Positions 1 through 11,910 of a stretch of DNA of 64,000 bases are shown here, piece by piece (position 1 is the first letter of the stretch; the number at the start of each line of letters is the position of its first letter). The position numbers and the translations under genes were made by a program. The DNA comes from Anaspis maculata (taxonomy: Eukaryota; Arthropoda; Insecta; Coleoptera; Scraptiidae), in assembly GCA_949128115.1 (NCBI GenBank), contig OX421962.1:8216262-8280261 (forward strand), read 5' to 3'. The notes under the pieces are model-generated. The model was not told the DNA's origin, did no database searches, and saw nothing but the letters and a program-made list of their open reading frames with translations.

Positions 1-760
1 ATTTCTGAAAGCATCTTGAAACTCAATTTACAAGATGGTCTGTGACATCGCGAGTTCATAATTTTATTTCGGAAATTTTTACATCCTAGGGATTCTAAAG
101 CTTAGTTTATTCGTTCTAAATGCCATCTTTGGTGAATTGCAAAGATATCTAGAGAGGGGCTCACACGTCAGTTATCTTTAAAAGCTTCTTGAAGCTCAAT
201 TTACACGATGGTTTGTGACATCGCGAATGCGTAATTTTATCTTGGAGATTTTTCAACCTGGTAACTAAAAAGCTCAGTTTATACGTCCTCAATGCAATCT
301 TTGATGGATTACGAAGATATTTAGAGCCTGGTTCACACACCATATATCTTTCAAAGCTTCCTTAAGCTCAATTTGCATGATGGTCTTTGACATCGCGAGT
401 TTATAATTTCATTTCGGAAATCTTTCCATCCTAGGGATTCTAAAGCCCAGTTTACACGCTCTTAATGCCATCTTTGGTGGATTGCAAAGATATCTAGAGA
501 GGGGTTCACACGTCAGTTATCTGTAAAAGCTTCTTAAAACTCAATTTACACGATGGTTTTTGACATCGCGAATGCGTAATTTTATCTTGGAGATTTTTCA
601 ACCTAGGGATTCTAAAGCTCAATTTATACGTTCTCAATACCATCTTCGGTGGATTGCGAATCTATCTAGAGCCGGGTTTACACGTCAGTTATCTTCAAGA
701 GCTTCTTCAAGCTCAATTTACATTATGCCCCATTTCATCGCGAAACTATAATTTGGATTG
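1..760 (+). repeat. Tandem satellite, 172-173 bp unit, dimeric higher order
   Basis: The anchor word GACATCGCG recurs at about 44, 217, 389 and 562, with a decayed fifth (TTCATCGCG) near 734, giving spacings of 172-173 bp. Neighbouring units differ but alternate units agree: the first and third carry TTTCGGAAAT and CATCCTAGGG, the second and fourth carry ATCTTGGAGA and TCAACCT. That is a two-unit higher-order repeat of about 345 bp. No coding content is credible here; short open frames follow the repeat. The unit size is in the range usual for animal satellites. Confidence 0.88.
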
Positions 761-774
761 ATTTCCCATACCCA

Positions 775-900
775 GATACCGTATCAAAAACTTTTCTACT
801 TGCGGTAGGCTGTGGCCTGGCCAAAATCAGCCTCGTTTTCCTTGCCAATGACCGGGCCACAGCCTACCGCAAGTAAAAAAGTTTCTGATCATACGGTATC
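775..900. mobile_element. Small hairpin MITE, GATACCGTATC ends
   Basis: A 126 bp near-perfect palindrome. The left arm starts GATACCGTATCAAAAACTTT and continues through CTTGCGGTAGGCTGTGGCC. The right arm returns GGCCACAGCCTACCGCAAG and ends ATACGGTATC. The loop is about 35 bp. No coding capacity. It abuts the next palindrome at 901 with no spacer. Confidence 0.75.
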
Positions 901-1230
901 AAGGACGGAGTCATATTGGTGAAATGAGCGTTGCGAAATCAATCCGTCTGGGTTTATTCCTTGACGGACTCTCACCATTTTGGTCTCTTTTGAAAGCTAC
1001 AAGGATATACTTTGGTTTGAGCTCATTGGCAATTCCGAAATTTAAAAAAAAAAAAATTAAATTTTGACATTTGAAAAAATTATTTTTGGATTTTGGAAAT
1101 GCCAATGGGCTCAAACCAAAGTACATCTTTGTAGCTTTCGAAAGAGACCAAAATGGTGGAAATCCGTCAAGGAATAAACCCAGACGGATTGATTTCGCAA
1201 CGCTTATTTTACCAATTGAACTTCGTCCTT
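901..1230. mobile_element. Fold-back element, AAGGACG ends
   Basis: A 330 bp palindrome with arms of about 150 bp. The left arm carries GTTGCGAAATCAATCCGTCT, CCTTGACGGA and GGTCTCTTTTGAAAGCTACA; each returns reversed and complemented in 1110-1230. The A-rich centre lies near 1050-1080. The ends are AAGGACG and CGTCCTT. No protein is encoded; open frames across it are by-products of the arms. Confidence 0.8.
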
Positions 1231-1850
1231 AACAGCTTAGTTTATACCCTGTGTCGTATTTCTATTCCATTGCGAAGATATTTGGAGCCTGGTTCACACG
1301 TAAGTGTTTTTTAAAAACCTCGTGCATCGCGTAAGTGATAATTAAGAGTTTAGAGAATATTTCTAATATCGTATGATATGATCAAAAAGTTGTTTCCTGT
1401 AGACTTTGTAGAGTGCTATGAAATTATTGCATGAAATTATTATTTCATTTATCAAAGGTTGGTCATAATGGCTGAATAACTGTCAAATGTCATTGTGACT
1501 GTACATTCTAGCAAAATGTCAAGGAGGTTATCAAAATGCAGATGTCACTTTGAAGTTAATTGCAGTACTACCAACATAATTGAATAATGGAAAAATATGT
1601 CATAGCACTCTGGAATAAAAATGTGTTTGATCATTGCTTGGTCCATCAGTCCTTTGCAAAGATATCTAAAGCTTGTTCTATTCGTTTTTTGCGCGGTATT
1701 TGGTAAATTGCGAAGCTGCCTAGATCCTGGTTTACACGTCCTGGGCCCTGCCGGTTACGGCGACTACGATTTTCGTTGCTTTGAATCCGCTTTGGGTACA
1801 AACAGAATATTTGAAAATCTACGAGGAAATGTCGCGTGAGAAAACTGGGG
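1231..1850 (+). repeat. Decayed copies of the 172 bp satellite
   Basis: Fragments of the satellite unit of 1-760 recur here, for example TTGCGAAGATATTTGGAGCC near 1272 and the set CAAAGATATCTAAAGC, GGTAAATTGCGAAG and TGGTTTACACGTCC between 1655 and 1745. They are separated by unrelated AT-rich sequence. No gene is visible. Confidence 0.5.
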
Positions 1851-3654
1851 TGAATAGTCAAACGCCTCGGTTCCCAGGGGAATGAGAATTCCCTTCTATA
1901 ATAAATACCCTCCCCTTTTTAACCGATCCAAGTGATTTTTAGGTCACTTCCAACTACCGCCAGCTTCGCCTCAAATATGAATACGGCTACCTACACCTTA
2001 TCCGTAAATACCTCGTAGCACGATACTCAATGTTAATGCCATTTATTTTACCTTTTTTCCAGTGATAAGGCGTTATCGTGCGTTTCCGCTTTTCGGTTAT
2101 TGTGATGCGTGGTGTGAATGACACCGCTCGTCTGGGGTTAATTGACGAAAATATTTGTTTATATTTACCGAAAATCTTATAATAGTTGGCAGCGTGCAAT
2201 GTCCCGCGGAGCTAAATATGCGATATAATCGAGATAAGCGTAGCAGTAAAATTGGGCGTTTTCGTACATTTTTATGCAGTTGTTTTATGTGGCTGGCATT
2301 GAATATCTGGTGAGTTCTTTACAATTTTTAGCGCAACCAGCGGCGGCTCCTACATGTTCCAAAGCAAATGAGTCATTTCGGTGCGCCAATAGTGTTATAG
2401 ACAATTTCTATAAATATATGTCGTTGACGACAAAATGTGCATTGTTAGCGCGAATTTCTAAACCTACGCCAACGTTTTCCTTCATGTGCCGGAATTTTCG
2501 AAAAAACAAATGCGAAAGGTCAAGCGGCGCAGCCGCCTCCGCGCGATTATTACCAAATCGCGTGATTGTAACCGTACTGGACATATTGCTGCCACTTGCT
2601 TATACTTAAATTAAAAAACTTTTTGCGTCTTCAGGAGACCTGAATATACAAAATGGCTGCTGTTTGATCACTTATTTATCAGTTTTATCTATGTAGGGCG
2701 ATTGGAGCATGGCGCGTGTATCCCAGAAAAGCCGAATAGCGCCGCTCGACTTATTTATACATTATTTTGTACACAAATATAAAATAAGCAGATAATTATA
2801 TTAAAACGAATTTGAATCGGTTACACAACGGATTTGTGAAAGTTGCACGCCTTTCTAATTGCGCGCACCGCGCTTCTTGTAAAACTTTTCCTTGTTTTTA
2901 TGCCCTTTGAATTTCGGGATCCCAAGCCATTGACATTCAAAATTCACTCGCTCCCGCCAGGCATCCAGCAGTGAGGTCAATGAAACTTGCGCTGTTGCGC
3001 CGATATTATATATTATTGTGTTGTATTGTTTGTTTTTTTTAGCCCGGACCGCCAGAGATAAAAGTTTTAGGTTGAGTGTACCGATAACAACAATAATTGA
3101 TGAAATGAAAAGAAAAAAAAAACAACCCGACTCGTATTTTTCGAGGTTATTGTTATCGTGCACAGGTGCACTGCGATAAGTGCCTGGCCACATATATAGC
3201 TTTCGAACAATATGGAAAGATCGCGAGGGAAAGATATAGAAAGCTGTTGTTGCTCTCTTTGCGACGGCGGATAATGATCTTCCCACGTTTATTGTCTCTT
3301 CGAACTGGAACCTCGAAATTTCGAATTTGAATGATATGCAAAGTTCTGGTTAACGTGTTCGTATAATAACCGTTAAGCTGTTTGTTTTCTCAATTCGACC
3401 CAGTTGAAATTCAAATCGAAATTTGCGTACCCGTGCCGTGCTTCGTGGTTTCAAAATGCAGTCATTTTCTGAAGTTATTCAGTTATTCCCGATCGTAATT
3501 ATTCAAAATAAATCTAGATTCGATCACGCAGAATCTAGCGCAAGAATGGTATCTGAATATTGACAGCCTAAAATTATAAAGAAATGTAATTTTTTGGTAA
3601 ATTATTATTTTTTTCAACTAAGGGCTAAATTTTAAGTTCGACTTACAACTTATA
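1851..3654. other. Low-repeat stretch, no recognisable gene
   Basis: This stretch is less repetitive than its surroundings and a little richer in CG dinucleotides. It holds open frames of 111 codons (2274-2609, plus) and 143 codons (2855-3286, minus). Neither shows a domain or motif I recognise, and the minus frame is interrupted by poly-A/poly-T compositional runs. It could be part of a host intron, a UTR or intergenic DNA. I make no gene call. Confidence 0.4.
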
Positions 3655-4216
3655 GCTTGTGAACCAGGCTCATAAACACTCAAGCGATGATAAAATGACG
3701 TTCAGATTAAGGACGAAAATATCGGGTTGATATCAGAATTACCACAATCGCGGTTTTGTCTTCGAAAGTAGAAGAAGACATCAAGTACTTAACCTGTAAA
3801 CCAAGCTCTAGACATCTTCGCAATGCACTGACTACAGCCCAGAGAAAAAATAAACCAAGCTTCAAATAGCTGATGTTCAGAATTAATCTGCCAAAAATAC
3901 TTCTTCAGCTGTGGAACATGTGAACCGAGCTTTAAGAAACTTTCAAAGACAATTCACGTTCAATCCAAGCTCTAGACATCTTCGCAATTCACTGACTACA
4001 GCCCAGAGACAATATAAGCCAAGCTTCAAATAGCTGATATTCACTCAGAATTAATCTACCAAACATACTTTCGCTGTGACATATTATAAGAATATGTAAA
4101 CCGAGCTTTAAGAAGCTTCCAAAGACAATTTACGTGTAAACCTACGTTGAAAAAATGTTCAAAATCAAATTATACACTCGCGTTGTCACAAACCATCATG
4201 TAAACCTCGCTTTAAG
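3655..4216 (-). repeat. Satellite copies in reverse orientation
   Basis: Units containing CTCTAGACATCTTCGCAAT at about 3806 and 3970 are spaced about 164 bp apart. Associated words are ACCAAGCTTCAAATAGCTGA and AACCGAGCTTTAAGAA. They are the reverse complement of the 1-760 family (TTGCGAAGATATCTAGAGC, TTCTTGAAGCTC). The block ends where the fold-back element begins at 4217. Confidence 0.7.
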
Positions 4217-5994
4217 TACCGGGTGAGCCATAAAAAACCGTGCTCGGAATTTTTCTTTCTGAAATTTTTATTTCGCCACCGATTTCATCGAACTTTCCAG
4301 CATTGTCTAGCCAATTAAATAGGCTATCATTTCCGTATTTCAAAATGGCTGACATATTAAAATTGAAGATGGCAGAAACAATTGAAAATAGCCTTTCTTT
4401 TGTTCTCGTTGCTTTTTATTGAAAGTTACCAGAAAGTCAAAGCCAATAATGTATTATGAAGGAATGGACCTTTCCTTTCAATTCAAGACCACAACCAGTG
4501 AAATCAGGTCTTCTGTTCAAGAGATATTGCGAGTTGAAGTGAAGTCTACTTTCGTTTTTTTTTCATTTCCGCATAATTGATCCAAATTTAGGTATCCTGC
4601 CCGCCAATCCGCCATATGCTCATTTCTCAACCGATTTTCTCAAATTTGGTATCAATGGCTAGTCAATTGGACAGGCTACCTTTTTCATATAAGAAAGTGT
4701 CCGATATGTCAAAATTCAAGATGGCGGAAGCAATTGAAAATAGAATTTCTTCTGACCTTATTGGTGTTTAACAAAAATCAGCATAAAGTCAAAACCAATG
4801 ATTATTATGAAGGAATAGACCTTCTTCTACAATTCAAGACCGCAACCAATCAAATCGAGTCATCTACTGAGGAGCTACAGCGAGTTGAAGCGAAGCCTAC
4901 CTACCGGTTCCTTATTCCGGCATGAATGACTCAAATTTAGGAATCCTGCCCGCCATATCCTTATTTCTCAACCGATTTGTTCAAATTTGATATCGATGGC
5001 TAGCCAATTGGACAGGCTACCATTTCCATATGAGGAAATGGCCGACATGTCAGAATTCAAAATGGCAGAAACTATTGAAAATGGGTCTTATTAGTCCTCG
5101 TTGGAATAGAAAAACGGAAAAAAGGCTTCGCTTCAACTGGCCGTAGCTCTTCAGCAGATGACCCGATCTGATTCATTGCGATCTTGAATTGTCAAGGAAG
5201 ATTTATTCCTCCATATAATTATTGGTTCTGACTTTCTGCTAATTTTCATTAAAAAGCAATGAGGACAGAAGAAACTCTATTCTCAATTGCTTCCGCCATC
5301 TTGGATTTGGGCATGTCAGTCATTTTCTCATAATGAAAAAGGTAGCCTGTCCAATTGGCCAGCCATTGATACCAAATTTGAGAAAATCGGTTGAGAAATG
5401 AGCAAATGGCGAATTGGCGGGCAGGATACCTAAGTTTGGGTCAATTATGCGGAAATGAAAAAAACGGAAAATGGGCGTCGCTTTAACTCGCGATAGCTCT
5501 TCAGCAGATGACCCGATTCCATTGGTTGTGGTCTTGAATTGACAAGAAAGGTATATTCCTTCGTAATAGCGGAGCGGTGGTAGCCGAGTGGTACAGGTGA
5601 TGGCAAGCCAAACCATTCGCGCTACCCTGTGTGGGTTCGAATCCTACTTCATCCATGGATATTTTGTGCTGTCTCCGAGGTTGCATGGTAGAGCAGCTTA
5701 TAGCTGAATGCCGCCTCGTAAAATAAGACAATTGAATAAATAAATAAATAAATAATACATTTTTACTTTCGACTTTCTGGTGAGTTTTAATAAAAAGCAA
5801 CGGGAACAGAAGAAGGCCTATTTTCAGGTGTTTCTGCCATCCTGAATTTGAATATGTCGGCCATTTTGAAATACGGGAATGATGGCCTATTCACAATTGG
5901 CTATCTAATGCTGAAAAATTCGATAAAATCGGTGGCGAAATGAAAATTTTGAGAGGAAAAATTCCGAGCACGGTTTTTTATGACCAACCCGGTA
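4217..5994. mobile_element. Large fold-back element, TACCGGGTG ends
   Basis: The ends are TACCGGGTG at 4217 and CAACCCGGTA at 5994, followed inward on both sides by the same stretch (CATAAAAAACCGTGCTCGGA and its complement). The arms are about 850 bp with the centre near 5105. Each arm is itself internally repeated: a segment containing AAGTCAAARCCAAT, TATTATGAAGGAATRGACC and TTCAAAATGGC occurs twice per arm. A SINE interrupts the right arm. No protein is encoded. The outer motif is one base from the TACAGGGTG end of the other fold-backs in this window, so this may be a divergent member of that group. Confidence 0.82.
5569..5752 (+). mobile_element. tRNA-derived SINE, (AAAT)n tail, TAATA target duplication
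   Basis: The 184 bp insert starts GCGGAGCGGTGG. It has an RNA polymerase III A-box-like TAGCCGAGTGG at 5581-5591 and a B-box GGTTCGAATCC at 5634-5644, and ends in an AAATAAATAAAT tail. TAATA flanks it at 5564-5568 and 5753-5757. The other arm copies of the host fold-back read straight across this point (CCTTCATAATACATTATTGG near 4445, as complement), so they act as an empty site. The head resembles a degenerate tRNA; the body (CGAGGTTGCATGGTAGAGCA) is unrelated to tRNA. It depends on a LINE reverse transcriptase for movement; none is present here. Confidence 0.85.
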
Positions 5995-6234
5995 TAGCTT
6001 TGCAAGATTTGCGTCTAAACCAACAGTAACTAATCCGTGAACCCAAATAAAAAATTCTCCCAGAAGGCATTTATTGACATAGGTCGTGTAACACGGGCCT
6101 TGAATATTTTCATCAGACAATATCGTCAAGGGCGACACCACAGCGTATAAATAAGGCTTAAGGCTCAAGGCATGATTGAAAGTGACACTACTTGTGAACA
6201 AAGCTCATAAACCCTAAAGCAGTAACAAAATGGC
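5995..6234. other. Transition between fold-back and satellite, no gene
   Basis: AT-rich sequence with satellite words (GTGAACAAAGCTCATAAACC near 6192) appearing toward the right end. I see no gene or element boundary here other than the end of the fold-back at 5994. Confidence 0.35.
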
Positions 6235-9200
6235 GTTCACAATACAAAAACATCAGTTTCATCAGACCTGACGCAAACGCAGTTTTGTCTTCGACAGAAG
6301 GATTTCACTTTCCTCTAAAGCTTGATTTACGTTCTTACTCTCTTATTTATTGGAGCAAGTTCTTCGCGTTTCTGGGAATCGCCAATAGCTCGCCCAGTGC
6401 GTGTGAAGCAAGTGCAAACAGAGCTTTAGCGAAACAAAGCTTGAGTGAAACTTGCGCGATTGCCATGAACATGGCCGCCTAGGCGAGCTATAAAAAAAAA
6501 CTAAAGCTTGATTCACAATCGTGAAATTTCCAGAAAGTTTGCACAATGTCTTCGTGGCTTTGCGCGTTTGCCTTGAGCCCAAGTTACAGTCGACAGAAGC
6601 GTGATACGCGAGCGTGAGAGAATTAACCAATCGCTATCGACTAGGAGGGAGGAGCCAAGGCTAAATATTGACGCTGATTGGTGCGTTTTTCTCAAGTATG
6701 CGTTTTTGTCGTCGCTTCCGTCGACAACAAATCAGATTTTAGTTCAACGTGAGTTCCATTCCAGCTGGCGCCAGTGTAATTTTCAAAGCGCAAAGTTGAG
6801 AATGAATGTGAACACGGCTTCATCAAAACTGACGGAGATGCTTTTTCGAAACCATTATTCAATTCGCTTGTGAAACTAAAGCATGATTTACATTCCAAAA
6901 TTTGTAGCGCAATCTTCAGTCGGTATTGGTACAAGGTACAAGGCTTAAATTTCGTGCAAAGTCAGCTTTACAACTGCAAACTCAGCTTTATTGCCCTCAA
7001 GTGCAGACACAGCTTGATGTAAAGCTGACGCAAACATTATGTTGATTTCGGCTTTTTACTCGTTTGTAGAATTGAAGCTTGACTTACACTTTAAATTGGT
7101 TCAAGTCGGTCATCAAAATGTACTGTCATAATTTACTGTCAATGGATAACTAATACGAATCTCAGTTGGAACCAAAGTGCAAGGTCAGCTTCATTAGACA
7201 AATGCAAGCTCAGCTTTATCATAATCAAGTCCAAACTCACTTTCATCTTTCATCTGTCAAGTGCAAACACCAGCTTTATCAAAACTGGCACGAATTTATG
7301 TTGCCACTGACAAGTAGTAGTTACCTTTAAATGTGCCTGTAGAACCAAAGCTTGATTTACATTCTAAAATAAATAAGAAACGCAAAGATGAAAACAAAGC
7401 TTCATTCCTACTAAACAGCTTTACAAAGCACTCGCTGGGAGCAGCATAGCACCTTAAATTGATAACATTAACATTACCATTAACATTAACATAAACATTG
7501 ATTCTAAAACTAAAGCTACGTGCACTAAAGCTGTGTTTAGCACAATAATTTATTCTAAAACTAGAGCTGGCAGCTGAAGCTAAATTAACAGTAATTAATT
7601 CTTAAACTAAAGCTGAAACTACGTTCACTAGCGCTGCGTTTCAGCATCATAAGAATGAATAAATACCGAGATCTAAACGAAGCTTTATTCTCCAAAAACA
7701 GTCTTAATGAGCACTCGCTGGGAGCGCATAGCATCCAAAATAGTTTCATTCTAGAACTAAAATAAAGCAGCATTCGTTTGTAAGTTGCGTTTTAGCATTA
7801 CGGAAATGACTAAATACAAAGAATTAAACGGAGCTTTACTCTTTAAAAACAGCCATAACTAGAACTCGCTGCGAGCGCATAGCAGCTAGCAATAATCGAT
7901 TCGGAAATCAAAACTAAAGCTACGTTCACTGAAGCTGCTTTTAGCATTAGGAAAATGACTGAATATACCGAGATGTAAGCGAAGCTTTAATATTTTTGAA
8001 AACAGCTTTAACAAGTACTGCAATGAAGCAATAATTGATTTTAAAACTGAAATTAAAGTTGCGTTCACTAAAGTTGCGTTTTAACACCACAAAAATTATT
8101 GAATACAGAGATCTTTATTCTAAACGAAGCTTAATTTTCCAAAACCGGCCTAAACAGGCACTGGGAGCGACATAGCATCCAACAGTAATTGATTCTAAAA
8201 CTAAAGCTAAAGCTTCGTCACGAAAATAAAAGAATTTTGAGTGTTGTAAAATTTATTCTTCGAAACATACTCAGCTTCGTTCACTGAAGCTATGCTTAAC
8301 ACGAAAGTAAAATAATTTTGAGTATTGTAAACCAAGATTTGTTCTTCTAAAACATACCTACGATGATACAAGCTCGATTCCGATGCTGAAGCTGCATTTC
8401 GCACAAAACGTATTAAATTCATTGATGTAAACGATGTTTTATCATTAATCCGTAATCCAACTACATTTGCTTGGACTACTGAGCTCAGCACGAACCTAAT
8501 ATAATTTCGAATATTGTAAACTAAGCTTTATTCTTCAAGATGATACCATTCAAATTTCAATGTGAAAGCTGTATTTCGCACAGGAGTAATTATTTCATTG
8601 ATGTGAACGATGCTTTATTAACAATCTGTGCTGAAGCTACATTTACTGAAGCTGTGAACCAAGCTTTGAATAGCTGATATTTAGAATAAATCTGTCAGAA
8701 TAGTTCCGCTGTTACACAGAATAAAATGTAAACCAAGCTTTAAGAAGCTTCCAATTATAATTGACGTGTAAACCGAGCTCTGGACATCTTCGCAATTCAG
8801 TGCATTACAGTCCAGAGAAAAAATAAACCAAGCTTTAAATGGCCGATATTTGGAATTAATTTGCCAACAATACTTCCGTTCAACATGTAAACCGAGCTTT
8901 AAGAAGCTTTCAAAACACTTGACGTGTAAACCAAGCTCTAGGCATCTTCGGAATGCATTGACTACAGCTCAGAGAAAATATATACTTACCTTTAATTGAC
9001 TGATATAGAGAATGATTCTGCCAAAAATACTTCCGCTGTGCTTAATCGATACACGTTAAGCATGGTTTACGAACGTCATATGTAATTTACTTGCCTGCAA
9101 GTTGCTTTCTCGCTTTTGGCGATCTTCAAAAACTGGCGCAAACTTGAGAATGAATGTAAGCACAGCTTCATCAAAACTGGCTAAAATGCTTTTTTTTAAC

Positions 9201-11400
9201 CACTAATCAATTCGCTTGTGAAACTAAAGCATTATTTACATTTCATGATTTGTGAGCGCAATTTCCAATCGATGTTAGCACAAGGCTTGGATCACGTGCA
9301 AAGTCAGCTTTACAACTGCAAACTCAGCTTTATTGCCCTCAAGTGCAGACACAGCTTGATGAAAAGCTGACGCAAACATTACGTTGATTCCGGCTTTTTA
9401 CTCGTCTGTAGAATTGAAGCTTGATTTACACTTCAAATCGGTTCAAGTCGGTCATCAAAATGTAAGTTCGGCGTAAAATTTCGATTTAGATATGCAAACG
9501 CGGCTTTAACTGGAACTTGACTGTCATTTTAGACATTTTTCGCGCAAGTTTACTGTCAATAGATAACTATCACGAATCTCAGTTAGAACCAAGGTGCAAA
9601 GTCAGCTTTATTAGGCACATGCAAACTCAGTTTTATTATAATCGAGTCTAAACTCACTTTCATCTGTCAAGTGCAAACACAGCTTCATCAAAACTGGCAC
9701 GAATTCATGTCGCCACTGACAAGTAGGTACCTTTAAATGTGCCTGTAGAACCAAAGCTTGATTTACATTCCAAAATAAATGAGGAACGCAACGATGTGAA
9801 CGAAGCTTCATTCCTACTGAACAGCTTTGGCAAGCACTTGCCGGGAGCAACATAGCTTAGATTCTGAAACTGGAGCTACGTGCACTAAAGCTGCGTTTAG
9901 AATCACAAGAATGACTGAATAGCGAGATCTAAACAAAGCTCACTTTATCAAAAACATCAACCTCAATAATAATAAGCACTAGCTGGAAGCGCATAGCATC
10001 TAGCAATAATTGGTGTAAAACTAAAGCTGCGTTCACTAAAGTTGCGTTTCAGCATCACAAGATTGCTTGAATATCGAAATGTAGACCAAGCTTCATTCTT
10101 CAGAACAAAAACAGCCTTAACAAGCACTGGGAGCGACATAGCATCTAACAGTAGTTAATTCTGAAACTAAAGCTAAAGCTACGTTCACTGAAGCTGCGTT
10201 TTAGCATTACGGAATTGACTGAATACAAAGAATTAAACGGAGCTTAATTTTTCGAAATCAGCCCTCACAAGCATTGGAAGCGTATAACATCTAATAATTA
10301 TTATTTTTAGAACGAAAACTCAAGCTGCGTTCACTAAAGTTGCGTTTCAGCATCACAAGAATGATTTGAAACCGAGATCTAAACGAAGCTTAATTCTTCA
10401 GAAACAGCCTTATGAGCACTCGCTGGGAGCGCATAGCATCTATTAAAAAATTATTCTAGAACTAGAACTGAAGCTATGTTAACTGAAGCTGCGTTTCAGT
10501 ATTACAAAAATGACTTAATATCGAGATGCAAACAGAGCTTTATTTTTCAAAAACAGCCTTAACAAGCACTCGCTGCGAGCGCATAGCAGCTAGCAATAAC
10601 TGATTCTAAAATCAATACTAAAGCTACGTTCACTGAAGCTGCTTTCAGCATTAGGAAAATGACCAAATATGCCGAGCTGTAAACGAACCTTTTCTATTTG
10701 AAAACAGCGTTAACAAGCACTGGCTGGGAGCGCATGGCATCTAACAGTAATTGATTCCAAAACTAAAGCTAAAGCTTCCTTCACTAAAGCTATGCTCAAC
10801 ATGAAAATGAAAGAGTTTAGAGTATTGTAAACCAAGATCCATTCTTCAAAAACATACCTACGATGATACAAGTTCGATTTCAGTGTTGAAGCAGCATTTC
10901 GCACAAAACTTATTAGATCCATTGATGTAAACGATGCTTTATCAATAATCCGTAATCCAACTAAATTTGCTTGGGCTATACTGTGCTCAGCACGAACATA
11001 ATAGAATTTTGAATATTGTGAACCAAGCTTTATTCTTCAAGATGATACCAGTTAAATTTCAATGTGAAAGCTGCATTTTGCAAAAAAAATAATTAATTGA
11101 TGTAAACGATGCTTTATTAACAATCTGTACTGAAACTACATTTACTGAAGCTGTGCTTGACGCGAAAATGATTTTGAAGAATTTTGAATATTGTAAACCA
11201 AGCTTCATTCTTGAAGAACAAACCTACGATGATACAAGTTGAATTTGAATGTTTAAGCTGTATTTCGCATAAAAATTATAAAATTCATTGACGTAAACGA
11301 TGCTTTATCAACAATCGGTGGTAAAGCTACATTAAGCACAAAAATAATGAAATTTGGAATATTATAAACCAAGCTTTATTCTTCAAGGACTTTATGCTAC
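6235..11400 (+). repeat. AAGCTT-rich satellite, higher-order array
   Basis: Units of roughly 140-170 bp repeat here. In one type the word CACTCGCTGGGAGCGCATAGC recurs (near 7711, 7862, 8157, 10129, 10407, 10565 and 10720). In another the word GACATCTTCG recurs near 8781 and 8940. At a larger scale a block is duplicated: GTCAGCTTTACAACTGCAAA occurs at 6961 and 9303, and TAAACGATGCTTTAT at 8427 and 10927, giving a higher-order period of about 2.3-2.6 kb. AGCT-containing words occur every 20-40 bp. No gene is supported. Confidence 0.82.
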
Positions 11401-11440
11401 ACTTTATGTTAGAAAAATTTCAAAAAAAATTAAATTTGAT

Positions 11441-11910
11441 TCTTCTCTCCCGACCTCTCACCAACATCAAGGGGAAGAATTGTAATCGTGCAGAAAAAAG
11501 TTTTGAGATTTCACCGGGTATATCCATTTTGAGGTCCCCCAAGACGATTGACACAATTTCTGAATGATGTCTGTCTGTGTGTCTGTCTGTGTGTCTGTGG
11601 GTGTGTCTGTAATCTTCCACGATAACTGCCGAATCGTTGATCCAATCGACTTGAAACTTGGTATGCGGACATGGTTTTTGCTGTGAAATGGGCCCATTAG
11701 TTTTTGGCTAGACCGGACTCAAATGATGGAGCTTAAAATGAAGCCCTTGTCAGAGAAAATATCTCAATTCTTCAATATCTATCTCATTTTTTCAATCCTC
11801 TTCTCAAATTCTAACTTCCCACCCAAAAGGACGTCTCATCAAAATAAAATTTTCATCCGTTTCTTGCTACTCGTTGGGGAAGGTTTGGGGTGACACAACC
11901 AATTTTTTAC
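11441..11910 (+). mobile_element. Interspersed element copy 1, CTTCCCCGAC-type ends
   Basis: The copy opens CTTCTCTCCCGACC and closes GTTGGGGAAGGTTTGGGGTG, a decayed version of the ACTTCCCCGAC...GTCGGGGAAGT ends of the copy at 22125-25184. Shared interior words include TTTTGAGGTCCCCCAAGACG, GATGTCTGTCTGTGTGT and TTGATCCAATCGACTTGAAA. A GTCT-rich microsatellite lies at 11568-11612. Compared with the copy at 22125 it lacks most of the middle. Open frames across it are repeat-derived. Confidence 0.65.

Noticed and set aside
2855..3286. 143-codon minus-strand open frame
   Set aside because: No recognisable domain, long poly-A/T-driven stretches, and a second frame overlaps it. Length is within chance for this composition.
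5572..5650. Functional tRNA gene
   Set aside because: A and B boxes are present but the cloverleaf is degenerate and the sequence continues into a SINE body with an AAAT tail and target duplication.
5501..5800. 99-codon minus-strand frame with an MDEVGFEPT-like peptide
   Set aside because: It is the antisense translation of the SINE's tRNA-like head, a well-known annotation artefact.
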